NCBI GenBank assembly: GCA_036399715.1
Contig: DASWMO010000016.1
Location: forward strand, 1-21,190
Source: DASVSE01 sp036399715
GTDB lineage: Bacteria > Bacteroidota > Rhodothermia > Rhodothermales > Rubricoccaceae
Reading direction: 5' to 3'
DNA: 21,190 nucleotides
Part shown: one piece after another, positions 13,924 through 21,190 of the stretch
How the letters are laid out: the number at the start of each line of letters is the position of its first letter
Position numbering within the stretch: position 1 is the first letter of the stretch
Notes under the pieces: model-generated
The model's input: the letters and a program-made list of their open reading frames with translations, nothing else
What the model was told of the DNA's origin: nothing
Databases searched by the model: none
Program-made: the position numbers and the translations under genes

Positions 13924-14814
13924 TCACGCGGCGTGGGCCGCTTCAAACCGAGCCCGGTGATACGCAACGTGTCTCAGATTAGGCTCGTGATCGCGAACGG
14001 TTCGCAGCCGGCCCGGCAGCCCAACGAGGGACAGGTCGGCAGCGAGAGCGAAGGCCCAGCGGTCGAACGCGACGTGGTGGTTGGGGCACAGACAGAGCAC
14101 ATTCTCGGGCTCGTCCGGCCCATCGTGCGGCCGGCCAAGCGGGCGGATATGCGCTCCCTCGGCGTACGGTCCCGTCGGCGTTTCGACAGCGCGCCCGCAC
14201 ACCTGGCAGCAGTATCCGTGGAGTCGCTTCACGTGGAGCACGACGGCTGGGTCTCGGATGAGGTGCGAGACGACGCTCTCGCGGCGCCCCGTGGCGCTGA
14301 ACAGAGCCGGCGCCTCCGATACGCGCCCATCCAGAGGCATGTCGGTAGGCAGGCGTTCGAGGCGAAAGCGCAGCACACGGAAGCCGTCCGCCCCCACGTC
14401 GGTCCAGTGGTCTGTGACCAGGTAGAGACCGTCATAGCGATAGCCGGTCTCGGGCGGTGCAAACACGACCCGCGGATGGTCCCGAAGCACATTCGCTCGG
14501 GGCCTGCCACGGACGACGCGGACAGGCAGTCCGAGTTGCCACGACGTGACGAGCGCCGCGTTTGGCCCGCCGAGGGTCTGGTGTGCCGTCTGACGCCGCG
14601 TCTGGCGGTCGTTGCCGCCGGCCCCGGTGTAGAGAATCTCGGCTCCGGTGTCCTCGTCGTCCACGTAACCGCCGGCTAGGACAATCGACTCAGCCCCGCC
14701 GGCGGCGGTCCCACAGATCCCGGCCTGTGGTGGGCGGTGAATGCCCGAGGCGCGTAGCGCAGTCCGGTCGGCGAACCACGCGCCAGGCTCAATCCCCGGA
14801 ATATGGCCGATCAC
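13924..14814 (-). CDS. SRA (YDG)-HNH endonuclease, probable modified-DNA restriction enzyme
   Basis: A 296-residue protein with two clear domains. Residues 1-155 are an SRA/YDG domain, which flips and reads modified cytosine: HIPGIEPGAWFADR, GIHRPPQAGICG, SIVLAGGYVDDED, LYTGAGG, and GYRYDGLYLV. Residues 195-255 are an HNH nuclease: zinc pair CQVC (203/206), AHIRPLG (His222), ENVLCLCPNHH (Asn238, Cys241/243, His246/247). SRA-HNH fusions are known type IV restriction enzymes that cut DNA carrying 5-methyl- or hydroxymethyl-cytosine, and also occur outside proven defence systems. The start is the GTG at 14814, one nucleotide after the TAA of the EcsC gene. Its coding sequence looks less GC-extreme than neighbours, suggesting transfer. 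It converges on msrB with a 17-nt gap. Confidence 0.92.
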   Translation of the reverse strand: MIGHIPGIEPGAWFADRTALRASGIHRPPQAGICGTAAGGAESIVLAGGYVDDEDTGAEILYTGAGGNDRQTRRQTAHQTLGGPNAALVTSWQLGLPVRVVRGRPRANVLRDHPRVVFAPPETGYRYDGLYLVTDHWTDVGADGFRVLRFRLERLPTDMPLDGRVSEAPALFSATGRRESVVSHLIRDPAVVLHVKRLHGYCCQVCGRAVETPTGPYAEGAHIRPLGRPHDGPDEPENVLCLCPNHHVAFDRWAFALAADLSLVGLPGRLRTVRDHEPNLRHVAYHRARFEAAHAA

Positions 14815-14815
14815 G

Positions 14816-15631
14816 TTACAGCCGCTCCTTGCGTTCGAGGTAGAGCACGCGACACAGCGCGACGGCGGCCTTGGCCGTCTGGTCCGTGAACCAGTAGTTC
14901 ACCCCCGCCCCGATGGCCGCCCCCGCGACCGGAATCAGCTGCCCGAGCTTCGCCGAGGCGAGGTTCTTGGCGATCTCGCGCGGCAGGTGCCCGAGTTGCT
15001 CGCGGAGCGTGCCCTGCGCCGCCCGCCCGCGGTAGCCCGAGCCGTGCGCGAACGCGGCCCCCGCGACGGACAGTTCGCGGAGCGCGTCGGACTTCGCCTC
15101 GCGGCTGCCCGACGAGGCCACGTTGAAGATGGACACCACGAGGGGCGTGAACTCGGGGCCCTGGAGCGGGAAGCCGTACGCGGCCGCAATCTGCTGAATG
15201 AGCCGGAAGTTGACCGTGAACAGGATCGGCAGGTCGGCCGCGAGCAGGAGCGCCCCTCCGAGGCCCGTCCCGCCGCCCGAGAGCGCCGCCAGGACGGTGT
15301 TCTCGGACGTGTACGGCTTCGCGAGCGCGTCGAGCTGCTCCAGCGGCGCGTCGCGGAGGTCCTCGACGGTCTCGGCCGTGATACCTGCGGCGTGGGCCTT
15401 TTCGAGGACGCCCTTCGCGTCGAAGGTCCACGCCGAGGCGTCGTTGAGGGCCGTCAGGGCCGTCGTGAGGGCGTCCGTGAGCGGGTCCAGGACGCTGTCC
15501 GGCACGAACCGGTCGAAGGCCCAGTCGACGGGCTTCATCGCGAAGCTCAGCGCCTGCTGGACGAGCGACTCGCCGCGCTCCCAGCGCTCGACGTCGCGCT
15601 GGGCGGTCCGTTCGTACTCGGTCAGTCTCAT
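14816..15631 (-). CDS. EcsC family protein
   Basis: A 271-residue member of the EcsC family, named after a gene of the Bacillus ecs operon; the biochemical function is not established. It has a charged N-terminal helix (MRLTEYERTAQRDVERWERG), amphipathic helices, and a Gly/Ala/Leu-rich region (SGGGTGLGGALLLAADLPIL, then FTVNFRLIQQIAAAYGFPL) characteristic of the family. A second hydrophobic segment lies near the end (GQLIPVAGAAIGAGVNYWF). These suggest membrane association without a signal peptide. The ATG at 15631 is preceded by a C/T-rich tract. It lies 48 nt after the sigma-54-type regulator and is coupled (1-nt gap) to the SRA-HNH endonuclease gene, so both are almost certainly co-expressed. 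Confidence 0.88.
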   Translation of the reverse strand: MRLTEYERTAQRDVERWERGESLVQQALSFAMKPVDWAFDRFVPDSVLDPLTDALTTALTALNDASAWTFDAKGVLEKAHAAGITAETVEDLRDAPLEQLDALAKPYTSENTVLAALSGGGTGLGGALLLAADLPILFTVNFRLIQQIAAAYGFPLQGPEFTPLVVSIFNVASSGSREAKSDALRELSVAGAAFAHGSGYRGRAAQGTLREQLGHLPREIAKNLASAKLGQLIPVAGAAIGAGVNYWFTDQTAKAAVALCRVLYLERKERL

Positions 15632-15679
15632 CGGGAAAGGAGGCGGGTGAAGGCTGAGCGTCGCCCGCCGCCGGGCCGA

Positions 15680-17302
<1,623 letters not shown>

Positions 17303-17518
17303 CTCGGCGGGGCGGGTGGGGCAGGGATATCGGCGCCTCGGGCCGCGGATTCAGTGCCCGCGCGATGTGTGTGGAACAGGCGCGGCGTCCGTCCCGGGCG
17401 GACTCCGTTTGCCGGACGTGTTGTCTCACATCGGGACGCGCGGCGCGGGGATCTCGCCGCAGCGGGCACCGCAGCGGGCGGCGGTATCGTTCCGCGTGTC
17501 CCCCCGACTGTCGCCGTA

Positions 17519-20176
17519 ATGTCCCGCCTCGCGTTCGTTCTCCTCGTCCTCGCCGCGGCCGGCTGCTCGGGATCCGCCCCGCGCGGCGGGGCCGACCCGC
17601 GTCCGGCACCGGCGCGTGCCCTCCCGCCTCGCCCGGCCGCCCTCCCGACGCCGCGCCCGCCCCTCCCCGAGGCGGCGCTGGGCCTCCCGAGCGCTGCCGC
17701 CGTCGCCTCACTTGCCCTCGTGCGCCTGCTCGACGCACCGGCCGCGCCGACGCAGGGCCTCGCCGGGCGCCACGTCGCCCTCTGGCCGAGCCACGGCTGG
17801 TACTACGAGGCGAGCCGCGGCACGTGGGAGTGGCAGCGCGCCCACCTCTTCACGACGATCGAGGACGTGCTGCCGGCGTCGATCGTGCTGCCGTACCTCG
17901 CGCCGATGCTCGAACGCGCCGGCGCAGTTGTGCTGATGCCACGCGAGCGCGACACGCAGACCGACGAGGCGGTCGTGGATGCGGACACGCCCCGCGGTGT
18001 GGACGGCCGACGTGGAACGGCCGAGGAGACGGGCGACTGGCGCCCCGGGGGCGTCGGCTACAGCCACCTCGCGACCGTCCGCACGACGCAGAACCCGTTC
18101 ACGTCGGGCACGGCGCGCGTCGCCACGACGGCCCTCGTCCCGACGGCGCGGACGACGTGGACGGCCGACCTCGCTGCCCCCGGCGAGTACGCCGTCACGG
18201 TCGCGTACACATCGGCCCCCGACCGCGCGACGGACGCGCGCTACACGATCACGCACGCCGGCGGGACGACGCGCGTGGCCGTCAACCAGCGCATCGGCGG
18301 CGGGACGTGGGTCCGCCTCGGGACGTTCCGCTTCGCGCCCGGACGCGCTCGGGTGACGCTAAGCAACGAGTCCGCCGTCCCCGGCCAGACCGTCTCGGCC
18401 GACGCAGTCCGCTGGGGCGGCGGCATGGGCAGCGTCCAGCGCGGCGGCGACACCGGCGGGCGACCGCGGTGGACCGAGGCCGCCCGCTATTACGCGCAGT
18501 TCGCCGGGATGCCGGACTCGGTCTACTCGCCTGAGCCGGACGACCGCGGCGACGACTACAAGGACGACTACAAAGGCCGCGGCGAGTGGGTCAACGCCCT
18601 CCTCGCCCGTGGCGTGCCGGTCGACGTGTCGCTCGCGCTCCACACCGACGCCGGGCTCACGACCGACAGCACGGCCGTCGGGACGCTCGCGATCTATTCG
18701 TCGCGCACCCTCGACGGCGACACGGCCTTCCCCGACGGCCGCCCGAGGCGCGTCAACCGCGACTTCGCCGCCCGCCTCCAGACGCAGATCGTCAGCGACG
18801 TGCGGGCGCTCTACGACCCGCGCTGGACGCAGCGCGAGCTCCGCGACCGCGACTACTCCGAGGCGGCGCGGCCGGACGTGCCGGCGGCGCTCATAGAGTT
18901 GCTCTCGCACCAGAACCTGACGGACATCCGGTTCGCGCTCGACCCGCGCTTCCGCCACGACGTCGCGCGGGCGTTGTACAAGGGCATCGGGCGCTTTCTG
19001 GCCGGCCAGCGCCGCGTGCCGTTCGTCGTCCAGCCGCTGGCGCCGGACGGCCTCTCGGCGCTGTTCGATGCGGCCGGCAACGTCGTCGTGCGGTGGGAGC
19101 CCGTCGCGGACCCGCTCGAACCCTCGGCGGCGGCCGACGGCGCGGTCGTGTACACGCGCGTCGGCAAGGGCGGGTGGGACGGCGGGCGGGCGGTCCGCGG
19201 GACAGAGGCAGTGCTCACCGCGCCGCCCGTCGGCGTGGTGCTGAGCGTCCGCGTGGCGAGCGTCAATGCGGGCGGCGAGAGCGAGCCGTCCGAAACGCTC
19301 GCCGTCGGGCGCAGCGCCGGCCCGCCGGTCCTCGTCGTGGCCGGCTTCGACCGCGTCGCCGCGCCTGAGATCTTCGAGGTGCCCGAGGCGTCCGGCGTCC
19401 GCGGCGTCGCGGGCGTCCGCGGCGACGACGGCGTGCCGGACGTGGCAGAGTTGAGCTACGTCGGCGAGCAGACCGACTTCGCCATGGCGTCTGTCTACCG
19501 CGACGACGACCGACCGGGCCACGGCGCGAGCCGCGGCGAGGCCGCCGGCCTGCCTGTCGCGGGCAACACGCACGACTTCGTGGCCGTCCACGGTCGCGCG
19601 CTCCTCGCGGCCGGCCGCTCGTTCGTCTCGGCCAGCGACGAGGCCGTCGAGCGGGGCGCCGTTCCACTCGCGGGGACCGTGGACCTGCTGCTCGGCGAGG
19701 AGCGCACGACCCCCGCGCCGGGCTGGCGGCCGACGCGGGCGCCGGACTTCGAGGCGCTGCCTGCGGCGATGCGCGCGCGCCTCGCGGCTCATCTCCAGAA
19801 CGGCGGCATGCTGATCCTATCGGGCGCGCGCTGGGCCGGCGACGCCGCCCGCTCGCCCGGCGGCGCCGCCTTCCTCCGCGACGCGCTCGGCGTCCGCGCC
19901 CTCGCCCCGGCCCCGTCCGACGGCGTCGTGTCTGGGCCGATGCTGAGTGCGCCCGTCGCGTTCAACACCCTTCGCCGCGCGGACCTCTACGCCGTCGAGG
20001 CGACCGACGCGCTCGACGCGGCAGGCGACGGCGAGGTCGTGCTCACGGTGGGCACGCGCGGCGCGGGCGTCGTCCGCCGCGGCCGCACGGTCACCCTCGC
20101 GTTCCCCATCGAGGCCCTGCTCACGGACGAGGACCGCGCGGCCGTCATCGTCGCCGCCCTCGCTGCACTGGAATAG
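17519..20176 (+). CDS. Lipoprotein N-acetylmuramoyl-L-alanine amidase with golvesin/Xly-like insert and FnIII domain
   Basis: An 885-residue protein. Residues 1-16 are a lipoprotein signal peptide (LVLAAAGC, Cys16), then a Pro-rich tether. An Amidase_3-like zinc domain is split: first part about 84-190 (WPSHGW, His92), second part 315-495 (SLALHTDAG, His375; ALIELLSHQN, catalytic Glu460). Between them (about 190-302) lies a beta-sandwich like the golvesin C-terminal/Xly carbohydrate-binding domain. A fibronectin type III region follows (about 505-600), then a 280-residue C-terminal domain with an alpha/beta look (PVLVVAGFDRV, HDFVAVHGRALL, GGMLILSGARWAGD). Related Bacteroidota proteins are often mis-named xanthan lyase. 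It likely cleaves peptidoglycan stem peptides in the periplasm. The ATG at 17519 is chosen; the much longer open frame upstream is antisense to the regulator gene. Confidence 0.88.
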   Translation: MSRLAFVLLVLAAAGCSGSAPRGGADPRPAPARALPPRPAALPTPRPPLPEAALGLPSAAAVASLALVRLLDAPAAPTQGLAGRHVALWPSHGWYYEASRGTWEWQRAHLFTTIEDVLPASIVLPYLAPMLERAGAVVLMPRERDTQTDEAVVDADTPRGVDGRRGTAEETGDWRPGGVGYSHLATVRTTQNPFTSGTARVATTALVPTARTTWTADLAAPGEYAVTVAYTSAPDRATDARYTITHAGGTTRVAVNQRIGGGTWVRLGTFRFAPGRARVTLSNESAVPGQTVSADAVRWGGGMGSVQRGGDTGGRPRWTEAARYYAQFAGMPDSVYSPEPDDRGDDYKDDYKGRGEWVNALLARGVPVDVSLALHTDAGLTTDSTAVGTLAIYSSRTLDGDTAFPDGRPRRVNRDFAARLQTQIVSDVRALYDPRWTQRELRDRDYSEAARPDVPAALIELLSHQNLTDIRFALDPRFRHDVARALYKGIGRFLAGQRRVPFVVQPLAPDGLSALFDAAGNVVVRWEPVADPLEPSAAADGAVVYTRVGKGGWDGGRAVRGTEAVLTAPPVGVVLSVRVASVNAGGESEPSETLAVGRSAGPPVLVVAGFDRVAAPEIFEVPEASGVRGVAGVRGDDGVPDVAELSYVGEQTDFAMASVYRDDDRPGHGASRGEAAGLPVAGNTHDFVAVHGRALLAAGRSFVSASDEAVERGAVPLAGTVDLLLGEERTTPAPGWRPTRAPDFEALPAAMRARLAAHLQNGGMLILSGARWAGDAARSPGGAAFLRDALGVRALAPAPSDGVVSGPMLSAPVAFNTLRRADLYAVEATDALDAAGDGEVVLTVGTRGAGVVRRGRTVTLAFPIEALLTDEDRAAVIVAALAALE

Positions 20177-20275
20177 ACGGCCTGTGGAGCGGCCGAGACG
20201 CGAATCGGCGCGGTCTGTGCAGACGCGACGCCGCAGTGCCCCGACCTTGTCCTGGCTGTCCTGCGCCCCGCCACG

Positions 20276-21190
20276 ATGCGTCCCGCCTCCTCCGCCCCGC
20301 CGGCCCGGACCGTCGCCGTGATCGGCGGGGGCGCAGCAGGGTTCGTGGCCGCGCTGTTCGCCGCCCGCGCCGGGGCGCGCGTGGTGCTGCTCGAAAAGAC
20401 GCGCCACGGCGGCAAGAAGATCGTCGTCTCGGGCGGCGGGCGCTGCAACGTGCTCCCCGGCGAGGTCGACGCACGGCGGTTCGTGACCGCGTCGTCGCCG
20501 CGGCTGCTCGCGCGCATCCTCGGCTCGTGGCCGCTGGACGCGCAGCGCGCCTTTTTCGAGGACGACCTCGGCGTCCCGCTCGCGCTCGAGCCCGAGACGG
20601 GCAAGCTCTTCCCCGCCTCCAACCGCGCGACCGACGTCCGCGACGCGCTCTCGGCCGCGTGCCAAGCTGCGGGTGTCGAGATGCGCTTCGAGACGGCTGT
20701 GACGGCCATGGTGCCCGACGTGGCCGGCTGGTGCCTCACGCTGCGGCCCGGCGAGACGCTGGTCGCCGACCGCGTCGTCCTCGCCACGGGCGGCCTGTCG
20801 GTCCCGAACACCGGCAGCGACGGCTTCGGCCTGCGCGCGGCCGAAAAACTCGGCCACACGCTCGTCCCGACGTACCCGGCGCTCGCGCCGCTCACGTCCC
20901 TCCCCGAGGGCGGCGGGCCAGCGCCGCACGCGGGCCTCTCGGGCGTCTCGCTCGCGGCCCGCGTGCGCGTGCCTGGCGCGAAGGGACCCGCGCCCGAGCC
21001 GCGCGGCTTCCTGTTCACGCACCGCGGATACTCCGGCCCGTCCGTCCTCGACGTGTCGCACGTGTCGACGCTCGCCCGGGCGGCCGGCCGCGAGCAGGCC
21101 GTCGAGGTGCAGTGGACCGGCCTCGGCGCCGAGGCGTGGGAGGCGACGTTGCGGGCGCCCGGGCCCGGGACCGTCGCGACGGCCGTCCGC
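20276..21190 (+). CDS. BaiN/HI0933-type FAD-dependent oxidoreductase (cut by right edge)
   Basis: The first 305 residues of a flavoprotein of the BaiN/RdsA (HI0933-like, YhiN) family; the C-terminus lies beyond the window. The dinucleotide-binding motif is VAVIGGGAAGFVAALFAARAG (Gly17-Gly22), with the ribose-binding Glu in VVLLEK. The family signature GGKKIVVSGGGRCNV follows. Downstream are ETGKLFPASNRATDV, VVLATGGLSVPNTGSDGFG and GFLFTHRGYSGPSVLD, all typical. Members are annotated as NAD(P)/FAD-dependent oxidoreductases; one reduces bile acids, but the general substrate is unknown. The ATG at 20276 has no Shine-Dalgarno. It follows the amidase gene by 99 nt in the same direction; a functional link is not evident. 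Confidence 0.92.
   Translation, partial: MRPASSAPPARTVAVIGGGAAGFVAALFAARAGARVVLLEKTRHGGKKIVVSGGGRCNVLPGEVDARRFVTASSPRLLARILGSWPLDAQRAFFEDDLGVPLALEPETGKLFPASNRATDVRDALSAACQAAGVEMRFETAVTAMVPDVAGWCLTLRPGETLVADRVVLATGGLSVPNTGSDGFGLRAAEKLGHTLVPTYPALAPLTSLPEGGGPAPHAGLSGVSLAARVRVPGAKGPAPEPRGFLFTHRGYSGPSVLDVSHVSTLARAAGREQAVEVQWTGLGAEAWEATLRAPGPGTVATAVR

Noticed and set aside
13907..13936. Possible bidirectional terminator between msrB and the SRA-HNH gene
   Set aside because: Only a 6-bp stem with an 18-nt loop and no T-run on either strand, partly inside coding sequence.
17430..17460. Possible sigma-54 promoter (GG...TTTGC) between the NtrC regulator and the amidase
   Set aside because: The GG-to-GC spacing is one base off the strict 10-nt rule and the TGGC element is absent.
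18551..18574. FLAG-tag-like peptide DDYKDDYKG encoded by a 12-bp tandem repeat
   Set aside because: Not the DYKDDDDK tag; related amidases carry a similar acidic-Tyr stretch here, so it is native.

Overview
The window is very GC-rich bacterial chromosome, densely packed, with about 20 protein genes and no tRNA, rRNA, CRISPR array or insertion sequence that I can see. The best guess at the source is the Rhodothermota/Bacteroidota side of the tree, something like the high-GC marine Rubricoccaceae/Rhodothermales. The evidence is a lipoprotein N-acetylmuramoyl-L-alanine amidase of the type mis-named 'xanthan lyase' in Bacteroidota (split amidase domain with a golvesin/Xly-like insert), a lone nuoI, and the near absence of Shine-Dalgarno sequences. 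This placement is an inference.

Layout. (a) 1-4714, minus strand: five closely spaced genes, the last cut by the window edge. They encode an ATP-grasp ligase, an extended SDR epimerase/dehydrogenase, a metallo-beta-lactamase-fold hydrolase, an F390-synthetase-like adenylate-forming enzyme and an unrecognised protein. The last three are joined by GTGA stop/start overlaps. This looks like an uncharacterised biosynthetic operon. (b) 4726-6628, minus: holA (DNA polymerase III delta) followed by an ECF sigma factor ending in a textbook intrinsic terminator. An inverted repeat with GGGAAC half-sites lies in the tail of holA. (c) 6797-8757, minus: a degenerate DinB-like protein, an isolated nuoI and a secreted hypothetical protein. 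A 72-nt imperfect palindrome fills the nuoI/DinB gap. (d) 8836-10573, minus: a NarL-type two-component pair (kinase and regulator overlapping by 8 nt), divergent from a small DUF1801 gene on plus. (e) 11121-12422, minus: der GTPase; then 12631-13906, plus: msrA and msrB, both exported and probably lipoproteins. (f) 13924-15631, minus: an EcsC-family protein coupled (1-nt gap) to an SRA-HNH endonuclease of the type that restricts modified DNA; upstream on the same strand lies an orphan NtrC-type regulator. (g) 17519-21190, plus: the amidase lipoprotein and the start of a BaiN/HI0933-type flavoprotein, cut by the right edge.

The most interesting parts are the biosynthetic operon at the left end, the EcsC/SRA-HNH pair as a possible defence module, the palindromic element next to nuoI, the inverted repeat upstream of the sigma gene, and a recurring pyrimidine-rich tract just before most start codons in place of a Shine-Dalgarno sequence.
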